DNA of 25,805 nt. Origin: Terramyces sp. JEL0728 (lineage: Eukaryota; Chytridiomycota; Chytridiomycetes; Rhizophydiales; Terramycetaceae). The translations under genes and the position numbers were made by a program. The notes beneath the pieces are model-generated. The model ran no database searches and was not told the origin of the DNA. It saw only the letters and a list, made by a program, of their open reading frames with translations. Every line of letters starts with the position of its first letter. Within the stretch, counting starts at the first letter, position 1. Below are positions 9,712 through 19,423 of the stretch, piece after piece. The DNA is taken from the NCBI GenBank assembly GCA_027603945.1, contig JADIIU010000164.1, positions 1-25,805 on the forward strand, given 5' to 3'.

Positions 9712-11617
9712 TTATTGCTGCTCTTTAAGCTGTTGATATCTCTGCTCAAATTCTTCAACGTCTCGCACCGATCGTGTGCCTTTCCAATAAACTTGGGCAG
9801 CTCTGGTAGAATCACCGCGATCGAATTCAAATTTAATATGCTGTAACCATACATCTACAGTTAAATAGAATATACCTATATCATTTGACCCACGATGTGC
9901 CAGGTCCCATAATTTGTCTATTTGGGCCAAATCCTTCTTGTTTTGGGTAAAGTTGTCTTGTTCAACAGCTAGAATAGCGAGTAGTACGGAAACAGATCTT
10001 TGTTTAAGGGAAATTAGCTTTTCAGATAATTTTCTAAATTCAGCAATTCCAAATTCTTTTTTCCATTCCAAATATTGCAGTACTACAAGCTCTTCCTCTG
10101 GCGTATTTAAAAAGTGTTTGATTGAAAGTGCCCTTTCGAATAATTCTTCAACATTCATTTCATTTTCAAGCGCAAATCCAATATACGCCTTCCAGATTGG
10201 CAACTTTTCCTCTGTTTTTACAACCTTGATTGCTTGCTCAAACAATTCCACAGAAGGATCAACAGACAACTTTTCATTCCACAGCAATCCCGACCAATGG
10301 TACTTTGATAATGCCAATTCCAAAATCTCTGGATTCTTTTCAGATAGATACCAGCTATGATATAATTCCAGCGGCGCGTTTCCAGATTCATGAGCATCAG
10401 TGTAACATTTCTTTAGCAAAATAGTTAAATATTGCATCTACGATCAGGAAATACCTACCAAATTTTCTTCGTTTACTTTTCTCAATTGATTCGTCAGGAA
10501 TTGTTCGTAGAAACCCCATAGTTTCGGCATAGTCTTTGCCAAGTCATTGTAGGCAGCAACTGTCTTTGATACAGCAACAGGGTACTCTGGATCTTCTATA
10601 TCCAACCCATCCAGGCTTTTCTTGCACCATACATCAGCAGCTTGGACATTCTTTGGGAAATCAGTCATAACCCCTTCATAAATCTCCTTTCGTGCTTCGT
10701 TTGAATCAACATCAAATAACAGATAGACTTTAATGAATTTCAATCGGAATTCTAAATCAGGAATAGCTCTGATGGCGTTTTTGTAGATTGATTTTGGGAT
10801 CAATAAATTTACCAGTGCTTGCTGCATCGGGGTTAATTCTTTTTGCATCATTTCATTGGTGCCATCTTGCTTGGAATGCAGCAATACTTGGTCAATAATT
10901 TCAGCCTTGTCTTGTTCTCCTTCAATAGTGCCAACTTCAACAGAGTCGGTTTGCTTGGTTTGTTCGCCAATGTCGCCGCCCTCCTTGAATAGGATTCTTC
11001 TTCTATCTAATAATTTTTGAATCCAAAGCAATTCCAGCTTGAAATATTCCAACCAGATTTTTTGTTCGTGGGGATTAATACGCAGCGCTCTCTGCAGCAA
11101 CACTCTGGCACTAGTCATATTTGAATTCTCTTCATATTCATATTTAGCGGCCATAATCCAGAATATGCTTTTTGCAGGGTGTAGAGCAATGGCAGTTGCA
11201 AACTGCTTGCCCAAAGTCTTGAAACTTTTTTGCAGTAAACTCCATTCAAAATATTGAGTCCATAGGTGCACATCGCCTTTGAATCTCTTTAAAGCCTGTT
11301 GGTAGAGTGAGTGGATCCTCTTGACGATAGAGTAATCAGAAAGTGTAATACCAGTTTCTTCATTGTCCAAATTATACTTGAGTTTGCGCTTCTTTCTCAG
11401 TTTTTCTAAATTCATTTCAAATTCAATATATCGAAGGTAATCCTGTTTCTTTACGATTTTACGATGAATTTGGTATTCAAAGTCGGTTCTTTTTTTAACG
11501 ATTTGTTTGAGCTCCACCTGGGTTAAGTATTATTACCGGTGTGAACACTTGTCTTTCTTGTAAATCCTGAATCTCTGGGAGCATCTTTTCCAAATGGTAT
11601 TGAACATCGTCAGCCAT
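9712..11617 (-). CDS. UTP6: U3 snoRNP-associated protein 6 (small-subunit processome)
   Basis: Three exons (11617-11537, 11517-10459, 10437-9712) give 621 aa, the usual UTP6 length. Introns are 19 nt (gtaataatacttaacccag) and 21 nt (10458-10438, with a CTGAT branch-like element). The N-terminus, MADDVQYHLEKMLPEI followed after the first intron by ELKQIVKKRTDFEY, is the family signature; the first 27 residues are recovered only by splicing. The body is a series of HAT (half-a-TPR) repeats with spaced aromatic and acidic positions such as LWTQYFEW, FWIMAAKYEYEE and IWLEYFKLE. UTP6 acts in the nucleolus in the UTP-B module of the 90S pre-ribosome, needed for 18S rRNA maturation. Residues about 185-230 form an acidic, low-complexity insert between HAT blocks. 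Confidence 0.92.
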
Positions 11618-12283
11618 ATTTTTTTTTGAAAAAAAAATAATTCGAATTCAGAATTAATGCCCATATGGTAAAATAACTCTAAATTTGTCTCTCTCAGACT
11701 TGATGCAATTGCTATTTCACTTTATTTAATCAGTTTTGCTCTAGAAACCACTTTTGTCTGCGTTTGTATTGGATCCGCCTTTCTCGCTTCATACTAATCT
11801 CTCTTTAGCCAGCTATATACTGATCAGTTGTAAAGTATTCAAAGGATAAATTTGGTGATGACATTATTAATTTGGTGATGGCATTTCTGCAAATTTACAA
11901 ATGACAATTGGATCACAAATAATGGCATAAGCATTGTTGATTTTTGAGGTTGGTAATTAGATTGTATGATTAAAGATACCTTGGCATTATTAATCTTTAT
12001 TCTGCAAATCAAAATTAGGCAGATTCAACACCAGTGAAATCTCACCATAAACCTGGAGCGATACAAGCTATTTCTTGATTGAATTAAAGCCCGCTGCTTT
12101 GATTGACTTTGCCACCTCATTTCAAAACACCAAATCTGACAATAAAAAATAGATTTAACACAATAAACCGTCAAGATGACGCGAATAACAAAAACAACAG
12201 ACCATACTCAGATATATTAATCTCGCGACAGGTCAGTTGCAAAAATCTAAAAGTGGCTTGTTTCTTATTTTTTCTTTTTTTCA
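11618..12283. other. Divergent intergenic region between UTP6 and the C2H2 gene
   Basis: About 665 bp with no supported gene. It contains A- and T-tracts next to the UTP6 start, a 17-bp imperfect direct repeat (11849-11885) and a pyrimidine-rich tract (about 12258-12282) immediately upstream of the zinc-finger ATG. The longest open frame reading into the next gene (12103 on) is not in frame with the fingers. Confidence 0.5.
11849..11885. repeat. 17-bp direct repeat pair in a promoter region
   Basis: Two near-identical copies of AATTTGGTGATGRCATT lie at 11849-11865 and 11869-11885, differing at position 13 (A versus G) and the first bases, with start-to-start spacing of 20 bp. They lie between two divergent genes. 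They could be a paired protein-binding site or a recent micro-duplication. Confidence 0.55.
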
Positions 12284-12862
<579 letters not shown>

Positions 12863-12994
12863 ATAAATAGTTAATTTTTGTATTCTTGGATTTTAATATG
12901 TGCTGCTGGTTTATTACCATCTTGCAGAGAGAATGATTTGTAATTGTGCATCAGGTTCAACACCGGTGATCAGATATAGTGATGATCGATACTG

Positions 12995-13738
12995 TTAGAT
13001 TGTCAACCAGCGAGTATCGCAGGAAATCCGCCATCTATCAGTAGTATTATTAAGTGTCATATGCATAGTAAACAGATCTAAAACAACAAGATCACCTTCC
13101 CTATAGTCTTCGCCAACCCATCCCTCAATCTGTTCAACAGGCAACCACCCACTACTAGTACCGTCTGTCAACTCTATTTTCTCAATCTTTTCCTTCCACT
13201 CACTGTTCAGATGCGATCTTGGCAGTATTACCATCCCGCCCTGTTCAAGAGTGATAGAATGCAATGGAATCCACAGTGTTTTGATTGCGGGATGAATGTT
13301 ACCGACATAAGTGTGATCGCAGTGTAATCCAGTGAATAAATCTGTTCCTACTGCCCGGAGCCATTTGAATGGGAGTGTGAATGGTGAATCGAATAGCGTC
13401 CCTGCAATTTTATACAGATTCTCATGCTCTAATACACCCATTAAATCTGCATTTTCTTTTATCCAGTCTTGGTTATCCATTAATCGTGGACTGCTGGTTT
13501 TGCCCTTGTTGCATTGCAGTATATCCAATTGGCGATTGCTGAATCCAAGCGTTTCTAGTCGATGTATTATCTGCAATTTCGCTTTTGATATATCAAATAC
13601 GTTCCTGATCAGACAATATCCTTCTGATTTGAATATTTCTGGTAGTCGGTCAAGGTCGCTGAAATCAATTTGCTTCATCCTCTGCACCGCAATTGTTGTT
13701 GATCCTGCCTTGTGAGACTGGGGAAACTCTTTTGTCAT
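12995..13738 (-). CDS. Phytanoyl-CoA dioxygenase (PhyH) family Fe(II)/2-oxoglutarate oxygenase
   Basis: 247 aa, single exon, no signal peptide. The metal triad is readable: H139-x-D141 in LHCDH and H226 in TMHMTLNN, followed by R237 in DRWRISC, which should bind the 2-oxoglutarate carboxylate. [11 protein letters not shown] (about 167-177) is the usual strand before the second half of the double-stranded beta helix. The family hydroxylates small molecules or lipids using O2 and 2-oxoglutarate; this member resembles the many uncharacterised PhyH-like proteins rather than phytanoyl-CoA hydroxylase itself. No biosynthetic cluster surrounds it. Upstream (13739-13786) it abuts the 3' end of the apple-like gene transcribed on the same strand, so its promoter must lie within about 50 bp. 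Confidence 0.85.
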   Translation of the reverse strand: MTKEFPQSHKAGSTTIAVQRMKQIDFSDLDRLPEIFKSEGYCLIRNVFDISKAKLQIIHRLETLGFSNRQLDILQCNKGKTSSPRLMDNQDWIKENADLMGVLEHENLYKIAGTLFDSPFTLPFKWLRAVGTDLFTGLHCDHTYVGNIHPAIKTLWIPLHSITLEQGGMVILPRSHLNSEWKEKIEKIELTDGTSSGWLPVEQIEGWVGEDYREGDLVVLDLFTMHMTLNNTTDRWRISCDTRWLTI

Positions 13739-13786
13739 TGGTTTTTGAAAAAATAAAGTTGAAAATATTTATTCTATACTGCAAGT

Positions 13787-15016
13787 TTATTTCGTTATCA
13801 AGAATCGAGGCTGGCTTTCTGATTCATCAATGATTTGACTTGAATTGTGAATCGGTGTCATTGGGAAATCAGGATCATCTGCCATTGGATAGCTTTCTTG
13901 AGGAGCTGGGCTAAATACTTCTGCAGCACCTGAATAGGTATTTGTAGGTTGCGGTCGATGCAACCTATCTCTAACATTTGGTCTATCTGTATGTTCTTTA
14001 GCTTGGCTAGCAAGCCATTCTTCAGTGTGCAAATTAGCTACTTCAATATCTTTTCGCGGTTTAATATTTCTAAAGTACATTGCTGCCCCAACAGATACTA
14101 CTGCTACGAATGCTGCAGCTCCTAGGATTAAAGGTACGGTTGGGAATGAAGATTGTGAGGATGGTGTGATTGGAATTTCGTTTGAGCCATTAGAGTTACT
14201 GTTTGTTGAACCTGAATCTCCGTTTATCGTTACGCCGTTTACAGATTGTCCATTAGATGAAGATGATTGAGGTGTTTGTGTTGGTCGTCCAGTTTGCCCA
14301 TTGTTTGAATTCTGATTCTGAGGTACTCCTCCATTGGATCCAGAATTATTGTTTGTGCTAGTATTGGTGTTTCCTGATGTGTTGCCAGAATTGTTTCCTG
14401 ATGTATTGCCAGAATTGCCAGATGTATTGCCAGATGTGTTGCCAGAATTGCCAGATGTGTTGCCAGAATTGCCAGATGTGTTGCCAGAATTGCCAGAACC
14501 ATTTCCAGAACCATTTCCATTTCCTATAGTTGTTCCACCAGCGTTTCCTCCATTATTAGAACCATTTCCGCTTCCGTTATTGCTTGAACCGCCATTACCA
14601 TTACCATTACCTTGACTTCCGCCATCTCCTCCAGACGATATTGGTGGTCCAGTAGCAGTTGGTGGTGGAGATTGAGGTGTAGATGGCGGAGTTGGTTGAT
14701 TAGGAGGAGGCACATTCTTTCTATAATTAGCTTGAATGTACCTAGAACAAGTAACTGCATTTCCATTCTGCTGACAAAACTGCTCATTGTACCCGCAATC
14801 ATAACCAAAACTAGCAGAGTGAGTAATAAAACCCCCAATTTCATTACTAAACAATGTACAAGATCCTGAGCCATAGTTGAACAACTGGCAGTTAGCACCG
14901 CACATTTGATAGCACTCGTCAGCACTCGAAGCAGGAGAGGATGACCCTGCACCAAGCAGGAATTGACGGTTTGCTATTACCGTTGCATGTACTGCTAGTG
15001 GTAGTAGAATAAACAT
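13787..15016 (-). CDS. Stalked surface protein with apple-like Cys domain and one TM (paralogue A)
   Basis: The frame is open for 409 codons from the ATG at 15016, but 14721-14741 looks like a 21-nt intron, leaving exons 15016-14742 and 14720-13787 and a 402-aa protein. Order: signal peptide (1-15); Cys-rich domain (C35, C39, C43, C53, C74, C81, C90) with the apple/PAN-like C-x3-C...C-x-L pattern; Pro-rich neck; about 150 residues of Gly/Asn/Ser/Thr stalk with 21-bp repeats; a single TM (about 290-312, LILGAAAFVAVVSVGAAMYF); a basic stop-transfer RNIKPRK; and a ~90-residue cytosolic tail. It is one of three same-strand paralogues. It is likely an adhesin or contact sensor; the stalk should be O-glycosylated. 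AATAAA lies 6 nt after the stop. Confidence 0.82.
   Translation of the reverse strand: MFILLPLAVHATVIANRQFLLGAGSSSPASSADECYQMCGANCQLFNYGSGSCTLFSNEIGGFITHSASFGYDCGYNEQFCQQNGNAVTCSRYIQANYRKNVPPPNQPTPPSTPQSPPPTATGPPISSGGDGGSQGNGNGNGGSSNNGSGNGSNNGGNAGGTTIGNGNGSGNGSGNSGNTSGNSGNTSGNSGNTSGNTSGNSGNTSGNNSGNTSGNTNTSTNNNSGSNGGVPQNQNSNNGQTGRPTQTPQSSSSNGQSVNGVTINGDSGSTNSNSNGSNEIPITPSSQSSFPTVPLILGAAAFVAVVSVGAAMYFRNIKPRKDIEVANLHTEEWLASQAKEHTDRPNVRDRLHRPQPTNTYSGAAEVFSPAPQESYPMADDPDFPMTPIHNSSQIIDESESQPRFLITK
14433..14495. repeat. 21-bp tandem repeat in stalk of paralogue A
   Basis: Three perfect consecutive copies of a 21-bp unit beginning gatgtgttgccag on the + strand encode, on the minus strand, a seven-residue Gly-Asn-Ser-Gly-Asn-Thr-Ser unit. 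Degenerate copies flank them. The unit is a multiple of 3, so copy-number change keeps the frame and would alter stalk length. Confidence 0.8.
14721..14741 (-). other. Cryptic in-frame 21-nt intron in paralogue A
   Basis: On the minus strand the block begins GTACATTCAAG, then has GCTAAT and ends TATAG. It lies after the last Cys of the ectodomain (TGT TCT AG|A), the same place and phase 2 as the obligatory 21-nt intron of paralogue B (TGT TCA GC|T, 16366-16386). It contains no stop, so it reads as seven extra residues (YIQANYR) if unspliced. That the boundaries and branch-like element match is seen; that it is spliced is inferred. Confidence 0.7.
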
Positions 15017-15263
15017 GAAGGAAAACTATTCTCTTTGGCTTTTACTCGCTCGGCGAAAATAAAACCGAATGGAAACTGACGAATGTGAAAGGTGCAGATT
15101 TTGGACAGAGATATCAAAGGAAATCTGGTCGGAATTCATCGTTTATGCACGTATTTAACGCTGCAACACTCGAATCTCCATTGCATAGTTTTCAGTGCAA
15201 ACCACATAGAGAAACTAGTAATGATATAAATTTCAAAACACATGCTTAAAACAATTTATTCAA

Positions 15264-16694
15264 CTATTGAGGAGTGTCGGCACGAACAATTGGGGTAGCT
15301 ACCATTTTACCATCATCATCACGCACCATTCTATAAGAAACAGCTGGGGATTTTGCAAGAGGAGATGTTCTAGCTTTCTTTGGCGCTTCAATTGAATTTG
15401 GCCTATCGGTTACAAATGAAGTTCCGCTGTTGGAGCTGAATCTACCGTCTGGGTTTCCACGAGCTTGATCTGCCTTTGGATTTCTTGGACGCTGCATTGA
15501 AGTTTCACTTGGAGGTGATCTTGGCTCTGAATCAGATACAATGGGGGAATTTGGTGCAGCAATTGGTACGTTTGCCAATTCTAAATCATCCTTGGAATTT
15601 CTTCTTTTTACGATTGCAAATGCAGCACCAACAAGTAAGACTACTGCTCCACACGATACACCAATAATTAGTGGCAAGTTGAGAGTAGTACCAGCGGAAG
15701 ATGAAGTATCGGCTGAGCCTGGATTTGAGCTATTAAAGTTTGGATTTACATTGCTGTTGCCTCCCCAATTGAAAGAAGTGCCACTATTACTATTACTGTT
15801 GTCTGAATCAACGTGCGATGGTCCGAATCCGAAAGGAGAATCGGTAGAAGATGAAGAATCGGCTGAAGCTGTTCCAGTAGATGCACTATTTCCATTTCCA
15901 GAATTGGAGGTTGTTGATCCACCAGAGGTGCTTCCGTTTGATCCACCATTTCCAGTAGATCCATTTGAGGTTGTAGAACCATTTGAGCCATTTGAATTTG
16001 AAGATCCATTTGAGCCATTTGAATTTGAAGATCCATTTGAGCCATTGGTACCAGAGCTTCCACTTGAAGATCCACTTCCACTAGTGCTTCCAGACCCAGT
16101 ATTTCCATTTGAAGTTCCTCCATTATTTCCAGTTGATGGTGTTCCTGAACCCCCATTTGATGTTGGTGGATTTGAACCGGTATTTCCAGCTGTTGGAGGA
16201 GTCTTTGGGACTACTGGTCCAGGAGCAGTATTTGGGCTAGACGGTGGTGGATTTGGCTGTGTTTTTGGCGGTGACGGTCTAAGGTTAATTGAATAGTACG
16301 GTGTAGGGGGAGGGTTTTGCTTAGGTGGTGATGGAGGAGGTGGTGGTGGAGGAGGTGGAGGAGGACTACCATTAGTAAATCATTACGCTGAACAAGTTAA
16401 ACTCAGCCATGCAAACCCAGTCTGACTGCAGTATTGCGTTCTGTACCCACAATCCTCATTAGCCCATAAAATCAAAGAATAAGAGATTGAACTAGTCAGT
16501 TGGTGATATAAAGTGCATGTGCCGTAGTAGAAAGAGTAATAAACACATTGAGAGTCTTTACCACAAGCGGCTTGACAATCGCCTCCACTGCCGGTGCTGA
16601 GTTGAGAATTCGCATTCCCTGATAGTGTACATTTTCCAAGGTCTTTGAACTGCGCTGTTACAAGTGCAAGCAGGAAGGCTAAACCCAACTGCAT
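15264..16694 (-). CDS. Stalked surface protein with apple-like Cys domain and one TM (paralogue B)
   Basis: Exons 16694-16387, 16365-16300 and 16278-15264 give 462 aa. The ATG at 16694 is preferred; the frame extends only to a TTG further up. Intron 1 (16366-16386, 21 nt, ACTAAT branch-like) is obligatory because the first exon stops within it. Intron 2 (16279-16299, 21 nt) has no stop and is inferred from paralogue C. Order: signal peptide (1-14); Cys domain with C40, C44, C50, C60 in the apple-like pattern; a run of about 12 prolines; Asn/Gly/Ser/Thr stalk with 27-bp repeats; one TM (about 325-347, LIIGVSCGAVVLLVGAAFAIV); KRR stop-transfer; ~110-residue tail. AATAAA lies a few bases after the stop. 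Confidence 0.82.
15979..16046. repeat. 27-bp tandem repeat in stalk of paralogue B
   Basis: Two full copies (15979-16005 and 16006-16032) and a 14-nt partial copy of a unit beginning ccatttgagccatttg encode a nine-residue Ser/Asn/Gly stalk unit on the minus strand. The sequence is unlike the 21-bp unit of paralogue A, so the stalk repeats expanded independently. Confidence 0.8.
16279..16299 (-). other. Cryptic in-frame 21-nt intron in paralogue B
   Basis: On the minus strand the block begins GTACTATTCAA, contains ATTAAC and ends CTTAG. It splits ACA CC|A CCG, exactly as the obligatory 21-nt intron of paralogue C (19029-19049) splits ACA CC|A CCG. With no stop it would add seven residues (YYSINLR) to a pure Pro-rich neck, where they look foreign. 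Confidence 0.72.
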
Positions 16695-16965
16695 TCTATT
16701 CAAAGATTTTTCGCAGTCGTTTCCTCTTTTGAACTGGTTCGGGACCAGTGGCTGGAGATGTTGAAATCAACAGTAACAATGGATCTACCAAGTATTTGGA
16801 GGGCATACAGAGTAAAAGTTTCGTTACGAATTAGCTATCCATTGTATTTGGAGCGATAGCTGCTGTTCAAGAATCAAAAGTCTGTTTCAAAGCACGAGCC
16901 AAGTTCCCTTTTTGGTTTCCCGCTTGTGACCATCTTGGTTTTGCAGTGCACAATAAGATTAGGCA

Positions 16966-17271
16966 GTGATATCCACAATTTTATTAAATCGACAGTTTAC
17001 TAGTTTTACAGTCAAACACAACAGTGGCAAATACAACGTTGATTTAAACGGAATTGCGCTATTCGTTAATGTCCTGGTTGGACTAGTGTATCCTTATATT
17101 ACCAGGTTGAGCATCGGCTATGACAGATATTGTGTTAACATAGGTCAGGTATATCAATGCGGGAAAATGTCCTACTTTTTAACCCTTGCTCAATGTTTCT
17201 CAAAGTGCACAGCATGTCACCTGCACGTGACCACTTGGTGGAAAAAGGATTTTCCAGTTTCGATTCAGTAA
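16966..17271 (+). pseudogene. Possible remnant of a 7-TM receptor (TM3-like fragment)
   Basis: A 101-codon frame without a good ATG (it starts at GTG). It contains a hydrophobic helix followed by LSIGYDRYCVN, which looks like the TM3/DRY end of a rhodopsin-like receptor, and then a Cys-rich part that stops. The upstream frame at 16860-16998 also encodes a hydrophobic helix. No complete receptor can be assembled. It may be a decayed gene or chance. Confidence 0.25.
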
Positions 17272-17422
17272 CAAATAAATTCTATTGTACCTATGCGGAG
17301 AAAAACCGTTGATCTTCCAGCCCCCCGACAGCGTTTACCTCTTGGGTTTGCCCCTATTGTACCAAGAGAAATCAAGGGAAACGTGGAAAAAATAGCAAAA
17401 GAGGGAAAATGGCGGAAAAACA

Positions 17423-17430
17423 TATAAAAA
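17423..17430 (+). promoter_or_regulatory. TATA-like box of the HMG-box gene
   Basis: TATAAAAA lies 38 nt upstream of the ATG at 17468. Seen directly; its role is inferred from position. Confidence 0.45.
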
Positions 17431-17467
17431 AGAACCCAAATTACCCTTCATTATCGCCAGATTCTAA

Positions 17468-18121
17468 ATGAAAACCACAAACGAGCTCTCCAGAAAACTC
17501 TTAAACACTGCACAATCCCTCAACGCAAAGAAACCCTTGAATGCCTTTTTTCTGTACCGATCAGAAATGAAAGACTCGATAATGCAGGAGCACCATACGC
17601 ATAAAGCAAACGAAATCATTAGTATAGCTGCACAGCAGTGGAGAGCGGAAACTAAAGAAACCAAGGATTATTATAAACAAAAATCCAAGCAGCTCTATGC
17701 CGAACACGCAAAAAAGTACCCAGATTTCGTGTGGCCATCAAAAACTAGCAAACAGCAGAAACTGGCGCTAAGAACTACTTTGTTGAAGGTAGTCAACCAA
17801 CTTGGTCCTACTGTTGAATCTCCCACAAGCCTATCTCCTGTCAACCAGATCGGCTCTCCCACACTATCTGATTCGTCACACACCACCCTATCAATGATGT
17901 CCCCACTGCAGCCTAGTGAAGCTGCTAAAGAGTCGCCAAAAGCTTCCCCGTGCCCATCAAACACCACCATTGATGGTTTGGACCAGATTGTGCAGCCATT
18001 GGATTTCAGCTCGTTCTTTCCTCTAGAATACCAGTATACCATTCCAGATCCGTTCCCATTGTACTATAATCCAACCCAGCAGCATATCCAACCGAACCCA
18101 TTTGACTTTTTATTCGATTAA
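17468..18121 (+). CDS. HMG-box transcription factor (MATA_HMG/SOX type)
   Basis: 217 aa, single exon. The HMG box spans about residues 20-92: KKPLNAFFLYR opens helix 1, NEIISIAAQQWRAET forms helix 2, and YYKQKSKQLYAEHAKKYPDF helix 3 and its extension. The RPLNAFxLYR / NxExS.xxxxxWR pattern is that of sequence-specific MATA_HMG and SOX boxes rather than abundant chromatin HMGB proteins. After the box come a basic linker, a Ser/Pro/Thr-rich stretch (about 117-175) and a Pro/aromatic C-terminus, a plausible activation region. In fungi such proteins include mating-type and sexual-development regulators. No mating-locus landmark (for example a second HMG gene or sla2/apn2) is visible, so a MAT role is not claimed. 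A TATA-like box lies 38 nt upstream and an AATAAA (18120-18125) overlaps the stop. Confidence 0.88.
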   Translation: MKTTNELSRKLLNTAQSLNAKKPLNAFFLYRSEMKDSIMQEHHTHKANEIISIAAQQWRAETKETKDYYKQKSKQLYAEHAKKYPDFVWPSKTSKQQKLALRTTLLKVVNQLGPTVESPTSLSPVNQIGSPTLSDSSHTTLSMMSPLQPSEAAKESPKASPCPSNTTIDGLDQIVQPLDFSSFFPLEYQYTIPDPFPLYYNPTQQHIQPNPFDFLFD

Positions 18122-18125
18122 TAAA
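18120..18125 (+). terminator. Poly(A) signal overlapping the HMG gene stop codon
   Basis: The TAA stop (18119-18121) gives the first two bases of AATAAA. The convergent apple-like paralogue C ends at 18153, so the two transcripts' 3' ends must lie within about 30 bp or overlap. Confidence 0.5.
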
Positions 18126-18152
18126 ATATTTAATAATATCTGGTTTATTGAA

Positions 18153-19423
18153 TCAAAAACTGTTTGAAGGATTCATTTCAGCAGGCGATTGGATTGGGGT
18201 AGAAGATTCAGACGCAGATTCAGCAAACGAGGCTTTCTTTGCTGGATTCATATTCAACGTAGAAGTAGCTGTAAATTTGCCGCTATTGAACACATTAGCA
18301 CTTGGTTCTCTAGGACGTTCCAATTGTTCAATAGATGGCTGTTTGCCGGTTTCTTTAGCAACTGGATTGATCACTTCGTTTGAAACTGGCCGTTCTAGTG
18401 ATTTTTGGCTTTGAGTGTCTGAAAGTGATCGCACAGGTGAAACTGGACGAACTGGCTCGTCACGAAGTCTGACTGGTACTTGTCCAACAGATGAGATTTC
18501 TTTTAATGTTCTAGGCTGAACAGATTGCGGTGGATGTGCAAAATCAAGTGTTGGAATGGTTTTTGTTGGTGGTGCTTCCAAATCGCTCTTTTTGGTATGT
18601 TTCTTGAACAAGAATCCAGCACCGACTAGTACCACTACAGCAAATGCCGAGATTCCGATTATCATTGGGAGGCTTGATGTGCTGGATGTTGAGCTGCTCG
18701 AAGTGGATGTGGTTGCATCAGTGTTTGTATTACTGTTGGTATTGTCAGAGTTTATTGAAATGCCTCCAGTTGGGACAGCTTGACCTTGTGTTTGGGATAC
18801 AGTTGCAGACAGTGCAGGTTTGTTGGCTTGCACAGCAATGACTTGTGCATTCGCTGGTGATTGCGGTTTAACAGATGCTAGTGGTGCAGGTGCATCTACA
18901 CTTTGATTAAAATTGGCACTTACATTGTAGTTGGCTGTGACGCAGGTGGATTTCGAGTTTCTGGTGCGGGGTTGTTTGGAATTTGAGGAATAACTGGTCC
19001 TGGTCCTTGAACAGGCTTTGGTGACGGTCTACTGTTAATCCACTATTACGGTGTCGGTTGTGGTTTTGGCTGTTGATTATTTGGGCACGAAATATATCCA
19101 TCAGTGGGGTCGCTGAACCAACCTCTGTCTGTAGTATGAAGAGAACAGCTTGCTCTATACCCGATATCCATATTATTCGAATCCGAAGAAGAAAAGGTAA
19201 TATAGTGGACATTGTACAGGTAACAAGAATTGCTTCGGCGTCCTCCCTTAAAACTGTAGAAATTGCAATCCCATTTCGAAGCACATAATGACTGACATTG
19301 ATATCCTTGGTTTGAGGTCGTGTCGGTAACGTACGGGTCGAATCCATCATCGAATTGCGACGACCCTCCCAAATCGTTCATTTGCGCCTGCACAATTGCA
19401 ATAATTGCTACAAACAACTTCAT
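18153..19423 (-). CDS. Stalked surface protein with apple-like Cys domain and one TM (paralogue C)
   Basis: Exons 19423-19050, 19028-18924 and 18900-18153 give 408 aa. Intron 1 (19029-19049, 21 nt, ATTAAC branch-like) and intron 2 (18901-18923, 23 nt, GTAAGT donor, TTTTAAT branch-like) are both obligatory, since the reading frames stop inside them. Order: signal peptide (1-13); Cys-rich domain with CQSLCASKWDC and CYLY, the same apple-like spacing as paralogues A and B; Pro-rich neck (PKPQPTP|PSPKP); a shorter Ser/Thr/Asn stalk than its paralogues; one TM (about 238-260, MIIGISAFAVVVLVGAGFLF); KKHTKK stop-transfer; and a ~150-residue cytosolic tail rich in Ser, Pro and basic residues. AATAAA lies 3 nt after the stop. 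Confidence 0.82.

Larger units (their letters stand above)
16695..17467. other. Divergent intergenic region with a possible receptor remnant
   Basis: This 773-bp region separates paralogue B (-) from the HMG gene (+). Several short + strand open frames run through it (about 16779-16856, 16860-16998, 16966-17271) and read as hydrophobic segments, but I cannot join them through mini-introns into one protein. The right end holds the HMG promoter. Confidence 0.45.

Noticed and set aside
9914..10360. 148-codon open frame on the + strand
   Set aside because: Antisense shadow of the HAT-repeat exon of UTP6, which has clear homology on the minus strand.
9712..11517. UTP6 as two separate genes
   Set aside because: Both parts are HAT-repeat protein in the same order as UTP6, and a 21-nt block with stops between them has correct splice ends.
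14433..14495. CRISPR-like or regulatory repeat array
   Set aside because: Contiguous in-frame 21-bp units inside a coding stalk, without spacers; the genome is eukaryotic.
14239..14520. Minus-strand frame with LAILATH repeats
   Set aside because: Alternative-frame reading of the Gly-Asn-Ser repeats of paralogue A; no start context and no membrane logic.
15541..16296. 251-codon + strand open frame rich in Pro/Phe/Glu/Val
   Set aside because: Antisense of the low-complexity stalk of paralogue B; the repeat composition keeps the opposite strand open.
17468..18121. Mating-type locus assignment for the HMG gene
   Set aside because: The box is of the MATA_HMG type, but no partner gene or syntenic marker of a fungal MAT locus is present, and such boxes are common outside MAT.
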